From: Falsiroseomonas selenitidurans
GTDB lineage: Bacteria; Pseudomonadota; Alphaproteobacteria; Acetobacterales; Acetobacteraceae
DNA: 36,277 nucleotides
Assembly: GCF_012103215.1 (NCBI RefSeq)
Contig: NZ_JAAVNE010000053.1
Location: forward strand, 1-36,277
Direction: 5' to 3'
Shown: piece by piece, positions 1 through 12,903 of the stretch
How positions within the stretch are numbered: position 1 is the first letter of the stretch
Layout: each line of letters starts with the position of its first letter
Position numbers and translations under genes: made by a program
Notes under the pieces: model-generated
What the model was told of the DNA's origin: nothing
Seen by the model: only the letters and a program-made list of their open reading frames with translations
Databases searched by the model: none

Positions 1-457
1 CGCGCTGGTGCGCAGCCTCGGCGGCGGCGCCCATGCGCCGGCGCCGGCGGCGCTGGAGCGGCTGCTGGCGCAGGGCCACGGCACGCTGGGTGGCGCAAGG
101 CTGACCCGCGCCGGGCTGCTGCTGCGCGAGGAAGCCGGCCTTGCCCCGCCGGCCCCCGCCCGGCCTGGCGCGCTGTGGGATGGCCGCTTCCGCCTGGAGG
201 GCGCGCCGCCGCCGGGCTGGTGGCTGGGGGCGCTGGGGCCGGGGGCGCGGAGCCTGGCGCGCCCTGGCTGGCTGCCGGCCGCGGTGGCGCCCACCCTGCC
301 GGCGCTGTTCCGACCGGCAGGGCCGGGACTGGATGGCGACCATCGCGACACTGTGCTGGCCGCCGTGCCCGCGCTGTCCTATCCTGTGCCGCAAATCACC
401 AACGGCATCCGGTTGCGCCTTGCGCCGCTGGGCGGCGCGGTGGTTCAGGCCCTGTGA
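1..457 (+). CDS. tilS: tRNA(Ile)-lysidine synthase, C-terminal part (partial)
   Basis: This is the 3' end of a gene that begins before the window; the first complete codon starts at base 2 and the frame runs about 150 codons to TGA. The N-terminal ATP-pyrophosphatase domain with its SGGxDS loop lies outside, so the call rests on the tail and on position. The tail is Ala/Pro/Gly-rich and ends in a short beta-rich segment like the C-terminal domain of TilS. The gene lies directly upstream of ftsH, the usual tilS-ftsH order of alphaproteobacteria. TilS modifies C34 of tRNA-Ile(CAU) to lysidine in the cytoplasm. The family is probable, not proven, from the visible part. Confidence 0.7.
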   Translation, partial: ALVRSLGGGAHAPAPAALERLLAQGHGTLGGARLTRAGLLLREEAGLAPPAPARPGALWDGRFRLEGAPPPGWWLGALGPGARSLARPGWLPAAVAPTLPALFRPAGPGLDGDHRDTVLAAVPALSYPVPQITNGIRLRLAPLGGAVVQAL

Positions 458-604
458 ATTTCGTCTTCATCCTTCGTATCGGATGATATCCGGGATGGAA
501 GCGGAGCAACGGGAACCCATCTGTTGGCATGGAGAGGCCCCCCTCCGTGCCCGCGGGCGGGTGCGTGGCCTAGTCCATCTGGGAAGCCCCTAAGGGATGC
601 AAAC

Positions 605-2527
<1,923 letters not shown>

Positions 2528-2550
2528 GGCCGGCCGGCCGATCCTGATCA

Positions 2551-2582
2551 AGGCCCGTCCCCGCAGGGGGGCGGGCCTTTTT
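2551..2582 (+). terminator. Rho-independent terminator of ftsH
   Basis: A GC-rich stem starts 23 bases after the ftsH stop: AGGCCCGTCCCC pairs with GGGGGCGGGCCT around a 4-base loop and is followed by five T residues. The strength and the T-tract suggest that ftsH transcription ends here, so folP probably has its own promoter. Confidence 0.9.
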
Positions 2583-2677
2583 CGTGGTGGCGCAAGCGGT
2601 GCTTTCGTGTGGCGCGCCGCCAGGGCATCGTCGCGCTCCAGCGTTGCCGGGGGCCGCCGAGTCGTGACCGAGACACC

Positions 2678-3742
2678 ATGACGGAAACATGGGTCGAGCC
2701 GCTGGGCCTCATTCAGGGCCAGGCCGCCGCCGCCGCCCTGGCGGCCGACCTCGCCCTGCCGCTGGCCGGCGGGCCGCTCGCCTTCACCCTGGTCCGGCTG
2801 ATCGGCTGGGACAGCCCGACCACGCCGCTGCCGCTGTCCGACGTGCCCGAGATCTGGCACGCCCAGGTGCTGGCGCTGACCCGTCCGCCGCCCCGCTTCG
2901 CCGGCCTTCCCCTGCCGGCGGAATCCGGCCGGCCGCTGGTGATGGGCATCATCAACGTCACGCCGGACAGCTTCTCCGATGGCGGGCGGGGCATCGCCGA
3001 ATCCATCGCCGCCGGCCATGCGATGCTGGAGGCGGGGGCGGATCTGCTCGACATCGGCGGCGAAAGCACCCGCCCCGGCGCCATGCCCGTCGCACCGGAG
3101 GAGGAATGCCGCCGCGTGCTGCCGGTGATCCGCGAATTGGCCAAGGCGGCCACCATCAGCGTCGATACGCGCAACGCCGCCACCATGCTGGCGGCGCTGG
3201 AAGCGGGGGCGGAAATCGTCAACGACATCACCGCGCTCCGCCACGACCCGGCGGCGGCGCGGGTGCTGGCGCGGTCGGAAGCCAGCGTCATCCTGATGCA
3301 CATGCTGGGCGAGGACCCGCGCACGATGCAGCAGGACCCGCGCTACGCCGATGTGGCGCTGGAGGTGGCGCAGTTCCTGTCGGACCGGGTGCTGGCCGCG
3401 GAACGCATGGGGCTGAAGCGGGACCGGCTGGCGGTGGACCCCGGCATCGGCTTCGGCAAGCGCCTGCCGCATAACCTGGCGCTGATGGACCGGCTGCCGC
3501 TGCTGGCCGGCATCGGCTGCCCCATCGTCTTCGGCGCAAGCCGCAAGCGCTTCCTCGGCACGCTATCGGGGGTGGAGGCGGCGGGCCAGCGGGTGCAGGC
3601 TTCCGTGGCGGCGGCGCTGGCCGCGGCCGGGCAGGGGGCGGCCATGGTCCGCGTGCATGACGTGGCGGAGACGGTGCAGGCGCTGTCGGTCTGGCAGGCG
3701 CTGGCCGGCGGCGGCCTGGCGGAGGATGAGGAGGAGGGCTGA
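2678..3742 (+). CDS. folP: Dihydropteroate synthase
   Basis: FolP condenses p-aminobenzoate with 6-hydroxymethyl-dihydropterin diphosphate to give dihydropteroate in cytoplasmic folate synthesis, and is the sulfonamide target. The 354-residue protein has the first signature MGIINVTPDSFSDGG at 89-103, the second GGESTRPG at 127-134, DPGIGFGK at 254-261 and SRK at 288-290. About 85 residues precede the TIM-barrel core, a poorly conserved N-terminal extension that I recall from related alphaproteobacteria. ATG 2678 was preferred to the in-frame start at 2609, because the residues between them are Arg-rich and not family-like. folP usually precedes glmM in this group, but here about 7 kb separate them. 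Confidence 0.95.
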   Translation: MTETWVEPLGLIQGQAAAAALAADLALPLAGGPLAFTLVRLIGWDSPTTPLPLSDVPEIWHAQVLALTRPPPRFAGLPLPAESGRPLVMGIINVTPDSFSDGGRGIAESIAAGHAMLEAGADLLDIGGESTRPGAMPVAPEEECRRVLPVIRELAKAATISVDTRNAATMLAALEAGAEIVNDITALRHDPAAARVLARSEASVILMHMLGEDPRTMQQDPRYADVALEVAQFLSDRVLAAERMGLKRDRLAVDPGIGFGKRLPHNLALMDRLPLLAGIGCPIVFGASRKRFLGTLSGVEAAGQRVQASVAAALAAAGQGAAMVRVHDVAETVQALSVWQALAGGGLAEDEEEG

Positions 3743-3979
3743 GCCCGCCCTCAAGCCCAAGTGACCGGCAGGGTGGCCGGGGCCGCTGGACCGGCGGCGG
3801 CGCTTTCTGAATGATCGCATTGTCGCCCGGGGCCATGCCACGCGGCCCTCCCCACCGGCCCTCTCCACCGGCCCGGGCCTGCCCGCCTGTGGTCCCACGC
3901 CTTCGCCGGGCGCCGCAGCCCCGCCACCTTCGCCGGCCCCACCGCCCGGCTGGCCGCTGCGCGCGCAGGAGCACCACCG

Positions 3980-5593
3980 ATGCTGCCTCGTTTCCTCCTT
4001 TCCCTGGTCCTGCTGCTTGCCGCCGCCCCGCTGCGCGCCGCGCCGGCGGACATCGCCTGCACCGACCTGCTGGCCTGGGCGCGCCAGGCGGGCGACCACG
4101 ATTCCCTCGCCCTCACCCGGGGATGGCCGGCGCTGGCGCCGCGCCGGGAGGTGGTGCTGCCGGGCCTGTTCCTGGCCCCCGTCACCGCCGAGACCTTCGG
4201 CCAGAGCGCCACGGCTTGGGACCGCGACACGCTCCGCGCCGTCTCCCGCCGTCTGCGCGCCTGTGCGCGGGACCGCGCGCTGCGCGACCAGGCCGCGGTG
4301 TTCAACACCGCCCGTGCCCTGCTGGATGGCGACGCCGCGCGCTTCCTGCGCCAGCGGGAGCGTTCGCGCGGCCGCGTCGCCGAACAGCTCGCGCGGCTCG
4401 AACAGGCGGCCTTCGCGCCGGGCATCCTGCCCTTCCTGCGCGCCCTGCCGGAGGCGACGCAGCCCATGGGCCATGCCGTGGCGCTGCGCCTGGCGGGCGG
4501 GCTGCCGCCGCAGATCCGCGGCACCGGCCGGCTGCTGCTGCGGGAGGTGCCCTATCTGCTGCAGGCCGACATCGAAGCCACGCTGCGCCCGCGGCTGGCC
4601 TCGCAGATCGCCGCCCGGCAGGCGCAGGCGCGGCAGGCGGTGGCGGCGGCGCTGGCCGCGCTGCCGGCAACGCCGCGCGGCCTGGCGCAGCTCGACGCCC
4701 TGGCCGATGGCCCGCTGGAAGCGGCGCTGGAGGCGGCCGACCGGCCCGGCTTCGCCGCCGCCCGCGCCGCGAGGCGGGAGGCGCTGCTGGCGCGGATGGA
4801 GGAGGGGCTGCGGCAGCGCCTGGCGCAGCTTGCCGTCGGCCCGGCCCGGCCCGCCCAGCTCGCCCAGCTCGACCGGCTGCGCCAGGATCCCGCGCTGGCG
4901 GCGCTGCCGGCGGCGCGGCGCCGGGCGATGGAGGCGGAGATCGCCGGTCTCGGCCGCCGCCTGGCCAGCCAAGTGATGCAGGCGAATCGGGAGGCGCTGG
5001 CCGTGCGGCCGGTGAACCTGCCGACGCTCGCGGTTGCCGCGCCGGCGCAGGCGCGGCTGCTGCAGGCGCTGGAAGCCTATGCCGAGCCGGCGGCGCTGGC
5101 GCGGTTCCGCGAGGAGTCCGGCACCGCGCTGGCCGCCCTGGCCGAGGACGCCTTCCCCGATTTCGCGGCGCGGCTGGCCGCCCTGCCGGTGGGGGAGGAG
5201 GGGCTGCGCCTGCTGCGCCAGCCGCCGCCCTGGCTCGACAGCCTGCCGCCGCAGGCCGCCGCGCAGGAGGCCCGCTTCCGCGACGCCCTTGCCGCCCGCC
5301 GCGGCGCCATCGAGGCCGGGCTGGCGGCGGCGGCAGCAGCCGAGGCGGCGGCGGAGGCCGGGCCGCTCACCGGCCGGCACTATGCCGCCGGTGACGGGCG
5401 GCTGCGGCTGGAATTCCTGGACTCGGGGCGGGTGCTGGCGACGCAGGCGGAGACCACGCGCGCCGGCACCTATGAGGAGATCGCCGGGGAGCGCGTGATC
5501 ATCACCCTGCCGGACACCAACCTGGTGCTGCGCCGCGCCGGTCGGCGGCTGGATGGCGGGGCGGTGGTGCTGGAACGCGTCGCGTCGCCCTGA
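3980..5593 (+). CDS. Secreted helical protein of unknown function, paralogue A
   Basis: I do not recognise a named family. The 537-residue product starts with a clear Sec signal peptide (MLPRFLLSLVLLLAAAPLRA), and AGGA at 3967-3970 serves as ribosome binding site. The middle 350 residues are Ala/Leu/Arg/Gln-rich, predicted helical and possibly coiled-coil. The C-terminal 70 residues look like a small beta domain with YEEIAGERVIITLPDTN and end in ERVASP. The protein is a clear paralogue of the gene at 8959-10617: they share a Cys soon after the signal peptide, an LPGL-APVT-TFG block near residues 60-75 and the whole C-terminal domain. The 237 bases upstream show no other gene. The role is unknown; a periplasmic or surface protein is inferred from the signal peptide. 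Confidence 0.85.
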   Translation: MLPRFLLSLVLLLAAAPLRAAPADIACTDLLAWARQAGDHDSLALTRGWPALAPRREVVLPGLFLAPVTAETFGQSATAWDRDTLRAVSRRLRACARDRALRDQAAVFNTARALLDGDAARFLRQRERSRGRVAEQLARLEQAAFAPGILPFLRALPEATQPMGHAVALRLAGGLPPQIRGTGRLLLREVPYLLQADIEATLRPRLASQIAARQAQARQAVAAALAALPATPRGLAQLDALADGPLEAALEAADRPGFAAARAARREALLARMEEGLRQRLAQLAVGPARPAQLAQLDRLRQDPALAALPAARRRAMEAEIAGLGRRLASQVMQANREALAVRPVNLPTLAVAAPAQARLLQALEAYAEPAALARFREESGTALAALAEDAFPDFAARLAALPVGEEGLRLLRQPPPWLDSLPPQAAAQEARFRDALAARRGAIEAGLAAAAAAEAAAEAGPLTGRHYAAGDGRLRLEFLDSGRVLATQAETTRAGTYEEIAGERVIITLPDTNLVLRRAGRRLDGGAVVLERVASP

Positions 5594-5648
5594 ACATCAA
5601 CGTCGTGCTTGACCTTTCGCCCCGTGCCAGCGGAGGCTTGCCACAACG

Positions 5649-5668
5649 GGCGGCCGCGCAAGGCCGCC
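5649..5668 (+). promoter_or_regulatory. Hairpin in the xylF leader
   Basis: GGCGGCC and GGCCGCC pair perfectly around the loop GCGCAA, and the stem ends only 7 bases before the GGGAGGGA ribosome binding site of xylF. It could modulate translation or stabilise the message. In GC-rich DNA such a stem can also arise by chance. Confidence 0.35.
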
Positions 5669-5686
5669 GCAGGCGGGGAGGGAAGC

Positions 5687-6745
<1,059 letters not shown>

Positions 6746-6816
6746 GGCGCGGCGCCCAAATGGCTGGGCCTGGCCCCACCCCGACCCGACCCCGCTGGCG
6801 GGGCAGGGGGCGCTGA

Positions 6817-8054
6817 ATGCGGCGGCTTGAGCTCGACCCGCGGCTGGTCGGCATGCTGGTGGCGCTGGCGCTCATCTGGGTGGGGTTCGACCTGCTTTCC
6901 GGCGGCGCCTTCCTGACGCCGCGCAACCTGTGGAACCTCTCCGTCCAGACCGCCTCCATCGGCATCATGGCTTGCGGCATGGTGCTGGTGATCGTCACCC
7001 GGAACATCGACCTGTCGGTCGGCGCCATTCTCGGCTTCGTCGGCATGGTGGTCGGCGTGCTGCAGGCGCGCTGGCTGCCGGAGATCATCGGGCTGGAGCA
7101 TCCGGCCACCGCCTTCATCGCGGTGGCCTGCGGCATTGCGCTGGGCGGTGCCATCGGGCTGTTCCAGGGCACGCTGGTGGCCTTTCTCGGCATTCCCTCC
7201 TTCATCGTCACGCTGGGCGGGCTGCTGGTGTGGCGCGGCGGCGCCTGGTGGGTGACGCAGGGGCAGACGGTGGCGCCGATGGATGGGCGCTTCCGCATGC
7301 TGGGCGGCGGCATCCTGGGCGCGGTGGGGGCCACCGCGTCCTGGATCCTGGCCGGGCTGGGCTGCGCCGCCATCATCCTGGCCATGCTGCTGGCCCGCCG
7401 CCGGCGCCTGTCCTTCGGCTTCCCGGCGCGGCCGGCCTGGGCGCAGGGCGTGGTGATGGGCCTGTCCTGCGCCGCGGTGCTGGGCGCCGTGGCGGTCGCC
7501 AACGCCTATCCGATCCCCGTGGGCGTCGCCCGCCGCATGGCGGAGGCACAGGGCCTGACCTGGCCGGAGGGCGGGCTGTTCATCCCGCATGGCCTGGCAT
7601 TGCCGGTGATCGTGGCGATCGGCGTCGGCATCGGCATGACGGTGCTGGCCACCCGCACCCGTTTCGGCCGCTATGTCTTCGCCATTGGCGGCAATCCGGA
7701 AGCCGCCGAACTGTCCGGCGTCAACACGCGGCGCACCGTGGCGCTGGTGTTCGGTCTGATGGGCGCGCTCGCCGGCCTGTCCGCCTGCATCGCCACCGCA
7801 CGTCTGAATGCCGCCACCAATGCGGCCGGCACGCTGGACGAGCTGTATGTCATCGCCGCCGCGGTGATCGGCGGCACCTCGCTGGCCGGCGGGCTGGGCA
7901 CGGTGGCGGGGGCCATGCTGGGGGCGCTGGTGATGCAGTCGCTGCAATCGGGCATGGTGCTGCTGGGCGTGGACACGCCGTTGCAGAACATCGTGGTGGG
8001 GCTGGTGCTGGTCTTCGCCGTCTGGCTGGACGGCGCCTGGCGGAGGCGGCTGGC

Positions 8055-8058
<4 letters not shown>
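6817..8058 (+). CDS. xylH: D-xylose-type ABC transporter permease
   Basis: This inner-membrane permease of the RbsC/XylH family forms the sugar channel. Its 413 residues contain about ten hydrophobic segments. The conserved blocks are NLSVQTASIGIMACGMVLVI near residue 40, the TRNIDLSVGA motif near residue 62, GIPSFIVTLGGL near residue 127, and near the C-terminus AIGGNPEAAELSGVN followed by VIGGTSLAGG. The long central loop and extra segments around 160-260 are usual for XylH and longer than in RbsC. A G-rich CAGGGGG lies 6 bases before the ATG. The stop overlaps the xylG start as ATGA, so the two are translationally coupled. Confidence 0.93.
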
Positions 8059-8825
<767 letters not shown>

Positions 8826-8839
8826 CCTTCCGCAACAAT

Positions 8840-8897
8840 TTGGTTGAAGCTCGATCCGGCGCGGGTTAGGCGGGAAGCGGACCCGCGTCGTAACCAA
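8840..8897 (+). promoter_or_regulatory. Nested inverted repeat between xylG and paralogue B
   Basis: TTGGTT at 8840-8845 pairs with AACCAA at 8892-8897. Inside it CGCGGGT at 8860-8866 pairs with ACCCGCG at 8881-8887. The structure falls in the 133-base gap after the transporter operon and has no T-tract, so it could be a weak terminator, an mRNA-stabilising structure or an operator. It is seen by eye only. Confidence 0.35.
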
Positions 8898-8958
8898 GCC
8901 CGATCCGCGGCGCTTGCGGGTCCCCCTGCCGCAGGATCGGGGCATCCGGAGGCTGGCC

Positions 8959-10617
8959 ATGCCCCGCATCCCCCTGTTTGTCCTCGGCCTGCTGGGCCTT
9001 GCCCTGGCCGCCCCGGCGCGGGCGCAGCCGCTCGCCAGCCCGGATTGCGCGGCGCTTGCCGCCTGGTCCGGCCAGTTGGGCGCGGAGGCGGGGCGGACGC
9101 TGACGCGCAACTGGCGCGGCCAGCGCGCGCTGGTGCTGCCCGGGCTGCTGCGCGCGCCGGTGACGGAGCAGACCTTCGGCAAGCCCGCCCTGGCGTGGTC
9201 GGAAGCGGAGGTGCAGCAGGTCGGCCGGATGCTGAATGACTGCGCACGCGACCCGGCCATCGGCGGTGCGCGCTTCGCCCTGCAGGAAGCGCGGCGCGCG
9301 GTGCTGGACCAGGCGGCGTTGCTGCTGACCTGGCGTGGCCGCAACCGCGAACGCCTGCCGCGCGAAGTGCAGGCGATCAGCGAGCATCCCTTCGCGCCGG
9401 CCATCCTGCTGTTCCTGCGCGCCGTGCCCGCCGTGACCGACCAGGCGGGCTACGACGCGGCATACCGCCTGATGGCCCAGCTTCCGCCTGCGCTGCGCCG
9501 GCATGCCGACCCGCTGCTGGGCGGCATGCGGTACCTGCTGCCGGAGGATGTGGCGGAGGTGATCACCCCGGCGGTGGAACGCCACCTGGTGGCCCAGCGC
9601 GAGGAGGCGCAAGCCGCGCTGGTGACGCCGCTCGCCGCCCTGCCGCCGGATCTGGGGGGGCTGCAAAGGCTTGACCGGGTGGCCGACCAGCCGCTGATGG
9701 CGGTGCTGGACGCGCCGGGCCGCGCCACGGTGGAAGCGGCGGTGGCCGCCCGGCGCACCGCGATCCTGGCCGACATGGACCAGGCACTGCAGGGCATCGT
9801 CGCAGAAGCCACCGCTGATCTGCAGGGGTTCCGCACGCTTTTGTTCCTGGCGCAGGATCCGCGCCGTGCGGCGCTGCCGGAGGATCGGCGCGCGGCGCTG
9901 GATGAAGCGAGCGCGGCCCGCGCCCGGGCCATGGCGTCGGAAGCGGTGGCGGTGTCGCTGGTGCAGCTGGAAGGGATGGATCCGCATCCCCGTGCCCTGC
10001 CCCGCGCGCTGCGCCTGCGGCGGGACGTGCTGGGGGCGCTTGAGCATTTCGGCCGCGCCGACCTGGCCACGGGCTTTGCCACCGACTCCGCCACGCGCAT
10101 CGGTACCCTGGCCGATGCCGGGCTGCCGGTGCTGGTGGAGGCGCTGGACAAGGTGCCGCCCACCCGGCAATCGATCAACCGCCTCAGCCAGCCGGAGCGC
10201 GTGTTGACGGAACTGGGCGAGGTGGCGCCGCAGGCCGCTGCCCGTTGGCAGGCGGCCGTTGCCGCGCGGCAGCAGGCGATCCGGGACACCCTGGACGCCG
10301 CCCTGGCCGCCGAGCAGGCGCGGCGGGACGCGGATCGCGCGGCGCGGGAGGCCGCCATCGCCGAGGAAGCGGCGCGGGAGGCCGGGTCGCTCATCGGCCG
10401 GCGCTACCGCAGCCGCGAGCTGGAGCTGGAATTCCTCGATGCGACCCGCGTGCTGGCCACCGATGCGAACCGCAACGTCACTGTGGCGGGACGCTATGAG
10501 GAGATCGCCGGCAACCGCATCATCGTCACATTGCCGGATCAGAACTTCGTGGTCACACGGGACGGCCCCCGCCTGAGTGGCGGAAGACTGGTGTTCGAGC
10601 GGGTTGCGGCGCCATAG
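8959..10617 (+). CDS. Secreted helical protein of unknown function, paralogue B
   Basis: The 552-residue product has a Sec signal peptide ending near ALAAPARA and starts at ATG 8959 behind CCGGAGG at 8946-8952. It shares its architecture with the protein at 3980-5593: an early Cys, an LPGLLRAPVTEQTFG block near residue 60, a long Ala/Arg/Gln-rich helical middle, and a C-terminal domain with YEEIAGNRIIVTLPDQN ending in ERVAAP. The N- and C-terminal blocks are the best conserved, and the middle has diverged in sequence while keeping its length. The two genes bracket the xylFHG operon. I do not recognise the family; a periplasmic structural or binding role is only a guess. Confidence 0.85.
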   Translation: MPRIPLFVLGLLGLALAAPARAQPLASPDCAALAAWSGQLGAEAGRTLTRNWRGQRALVLPGLLRAPVTEQTFGKPALAWSEAEVQQVGRMLNDCARDPAIGGARFALQEARRAVLDQAALLLTWRGRNRERLPREVQAISEHPFAPAILLFLRAVPAVTDQAGYDAAYRLMAQLPPALRRHADPLLGGMRYLLPEDVAEVITPAVERHLVAQREEAQAALVTPLAALPPDLGGLQRLDRVADQPLMAVLDAPGRATVEAAVAARRTAILADMDQALQGIVAEATADLQGFRTLLFLAQDPRRAALPEDRRAALDEASAARARAMASEAVAVSLVQLEGMDPHPRALPRALRLRRDVLGALEHFGRADLATGFATDSATRIGTLADAGLPVLVEALDKVPPTRQSINRLSQPERVLTELGEVAPQAAARWQAAVAARQQAIRDTLDAALAAEQARRDADRAAREAAIAEEAAREAGSLIGRRYRSRELELEFLDATRVLATDANRNVTVAGRYEEIAGNRIIVTLPDQNFVVTRDGPRLSGGRLVFERVAAP

Positions 10618-10672
10618 GCCACCGTCCTCACCGGCATGGCCGCAGGCGCCGCATTTGGATAGAATGGGGGGC

Positions 10673-12064
10673 ATGACCATCCCCCCCCGCAAGCTCTTCG
10701 GCACCGATGGCATCCGCGGCACGGCGAACCGCCCGCCGATGGATGCCGGCACCGCGCTGCGCCTGGGCCAGGCCGCGGGGCGCTTCTTCAACCGCGGCAG
10801 CCACAAGCACCGCGTCGTCATCGGCAAGGACACCAGGCTGTCCGGCTACATGCTGGAGCCGGCGATGACGGCGGGCTTCGTCGGCGCCGGCATGGACGTG
10901 ATGCTGGTGGGCCCGCTGCCCACGCCGGCCATCGCGATGCTGACGCGCAGCCTGCGCTGCGACCTGGGCGTGATGATCTCGGCCAGCCACAACCCCTATG
11001 AGGACAACGGCATCAAGCTGTTCGGCCCGGATGGGCTGAAGCTGTCCGATGCGCAGGAGAGTGAGATCGAGGCGCTGATGGATGCGCCGCATTTCCTGGA
11101 ATCGCTCGCGGCGCCCTCGAAGCTCGGCCGCGCCAGCCGGCTGGACGATGCGCCGGGCCGCTACATCGAGGCCGCGAAATCCGCCTTTCCGCGCGGCCGC
11201 AGCCTGGAAGGGCTGCGGATTGCCGTCGATTGCGCGCATGGCGCCGCCTACAAGGTGGCGCCCACCGTGCTGTGGGAGCTGGGGGCGGAGGTGGTCTCCA
11301 CCGGCGTCTCGCCGGACGGCTTCAACATCAACCGCGATTGCGGCGCCACCGCGCCGGGGCGGCTGGCCGAGCTGGTGCGGGAAAGGCGGGCCGACCTCGG
11401 CATCGCCCTTGATGGCGATGCGGACCGGCTGGCGCTGATCGACGAGCGCGGGCGGATCATCGATGGCGACCAGATCCTGGCCACCATCGCCGCCGCCTGG
11501 CACCGGGATGGCCGGCTTTCCGGCGGCGGCGTGGTGGCGACGGTGATGTCCAACCTGGGGCTGGAGCGCCACCTGGAAGGCATGGGCCTGGCGCTGCACC
11601 GCACCAAGGTGGGCGACCGCTATGTGGGCGAGCGGATGCGGGAGTCGGGCTGCAACCTGGGTGGCGAACAATCCGGCCATGTGATCCTGTCGGATTTCGC
11701 CACCACCGGCGACGGGCTGCTGGCCGCCCTGCAGGTGCTGGCGCTGCTGGTGGAGGAGAAGCGCCCGGCCAGTGAGGTCTGCCGCCGCTTCGCGCCGCTG
11801 CCGCAATTGCTGGAGAACATCCGCTACACCGGCGCCTCCCCCTTGTCGGATGCCGAGGTGGCGCGGGCGATCGAGGCGGCGGGCACGCGGCTGGGTGGGC
11901 GCGGCCGGGTGCTGGTCCGCGCCTCCGGCACCGAGCCGCTGATCCGGGTGATGGCGGAGGCGGAGGATGAGGCGGAGATGCGCGGCACGGTGATGGAACT
12001 GGCGGCGCTGATCCGCGCCCGCGCCGCCGCCGGGGCGGTGAAGAAGGTGGCCGCGGCGGAGTGA
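10673..12064 (+). CDS. glmM: Phosphoglucosamine mutase
   Basis: GlmM interconverts glucosamine-6-phosphate and glucosamine-1-phosphate for UDP-GlcNAc, the precursor of peptidoglycan and lipid A. The 463-residue protein begins MTIPPRKLFGTDGIRG. The catalytic phosphoserine loop SASHNP is at 103-108 with Ser105 as the phosphorylated residue, the metal loop DGDADR at 247-252, and the phosphate-binding RASGTEP near the C-terminus. An in-frame ATG at 10664 would add three residues and cannot be excluded, since neither start has a strong ribosome binding site. The C-terminal tail is slightly longer than usual. The stop overlaps the thiD start as GTGA. Confidence 0.97.
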   Translation: MTIPPRKLFGTDGIRGTANRPPMDAGTALRLGQAAGRFFNRGSHKHRVVIGKDTRLSGYMLEPAMTAGFVGAGMDVMLVGPLPTPAIAMLTRSLRCDLGVMISASHNPYEDNGIKLFGPDGLKLSDAQESEIEALMDAPHFLESLAAPSKLGRASRLDDAPGRYIEAAKSAFPRGRSLEGLRIAVDCAHGAAYKVAPTVLWELGAEVVSTGVSPDGFNINRDCGATAPGRLAELVRERRADLGIALDGDADRLALIDERGRIIDGDQILATIAAAWHRDGRLSGGGVVATVMSNLGLERHLEGMGLALHRTKVGDRYVGERMRESGCNLGGEQSGHVILSDFATTGDGLLAALQVLALLVEEKRPASEVCRRFAPLPQLLENIRYTGASPLSDAEVARAIEAAGTRLGGRGRVLVRASGTEPLIRVMAEAEDEAEMRGTVMELAALIRARAAAGAVKKVAAAE

Positions 12065-12903
12065 GCGCGAGCCGACCCATGGGCACGGCCAGGGGCCGGG
12101 TGCTGATCTGCGCCGGCTCCGATTCCGGGGGCGGGGCAGGGATCCAGGCGGACATCAAGGCGGTGACCGCGCTCGGCGGCTATGCCGCCACCGCCGTCAC
12201 CGCGCTGACGGCGCAGAACACGCTGGGCGTGCAGGCGGTGATGGGCGTGCCGGCGGATTTCATCCGGCTGCAGATCCGCATGGTGCTGGAGGATCTCGGC
12301 GCCGATGCGCTGAAGACCGGCATGCTGGCGGATGGGCCGACCATCCGCGCGGTCTGCGAGGCGCTGGCCGAATTCGGCCCGGGCATCCCGCTGGTGGCGG
12401 ACCCTGTGATGGTGGCCAAGGGCGGCCACCGGCTGCTGGCGGAGGAGGCCGTCTCCGCCCTGGTCGAGCAGTTGCTGCCGATGGCCACGCTCATCACGCC
12501 GAACCTGCCGGAGGCGGAGGCGCTGGTCGGCTTCCCCGTGGCCGATCTGCCGGCCATGCACCGCGCGGCGCAGGCGCTGCTGGACCGCGGCGTGCGGGCG
12601 GTGCTGCTGAAGGGCGGGCATCTGGAGGGGCCGGTGCTGACCGACCTGCTGGCAACGCCGGCGGGGGTGGAGGCCTTCGAAAGCCCGCGCATCGCCAGCC
12701 GCCATACCCACGGCACCGGCTGCACCCTGGCCTCCGCCATCGCCTGCGGGCTGGCGCAGGGCCTCGATCTGCGCCATGCCGTGGTCCGCGGGCGTGCCTA
12801 TGTGCGGGCCGCGATGCTGGCGGCGCCCGGCTTCGGGCAGGGGCATGGACCGCTGGGCCATGGCATCACCATGGACCCGGCGCGGCTGGAGAACGGGGCT
12901 TGA
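12061..12903 (+). CDS. thiD: Hydroxymethylpyrimidine/phosphomethylpyrimidine kinase
   Basis: ThiD phosphorylates HMP and HMP-phosphate to HMP-diphosphate for thiamine synthesis in the cytoplasm. The 280-residue ribokinase-fold protein has the substrate motif SDSGGGAGIQAD near residues 20-31, NTLGVQ near 53-58 and the anion-hole and catalytic motif HGTGCTLAS near 217-225. The GTG start overlaps the glmM stop; an internal ATG at 12079 would give MGTARGRVLI and is also possible. Coupling to glmM on one side and to the PhzF gene on the other indicates co-translation. Confidence 0.95.
   Translation: MSASRPMGTARGRVLICAGSDSGGGAGIQADIKAVTALGGYAATAVTALTAQNTLGVQAVMGVPADFIRLQIRMVLEDLGADALKTGMLADGPTIRAVCEALAEFGPGIPLVADPVMVAKGGHRLLAEEAVSALVEQLLPMATLITPNLPEAEALVGFPVADLPAMHRAAQALLDRGVRAVLLKGGHLEGPVLTDLLATPAGVEAFESPRIASRHTHGTGCTLASAIACGLAQGLDLRHAVVRGRAYVRAAMLAAPGFGQGHGPLGHGITMDPARLENGA

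Noticed and set aside
3811..5394. Plus-strand open frame overlapping paralogue A in another frame
   Set aside because: The product is a Gly/Arg/Ala/Pro-rich low-complexity sequence; the overlapping frame has a signal peptide and a paralogue.
8840..8958. Rho-independent terminator after xylG
   Set aside because: The inverted repeats are real but no T-tract follows, so I list only an inverted repeat.
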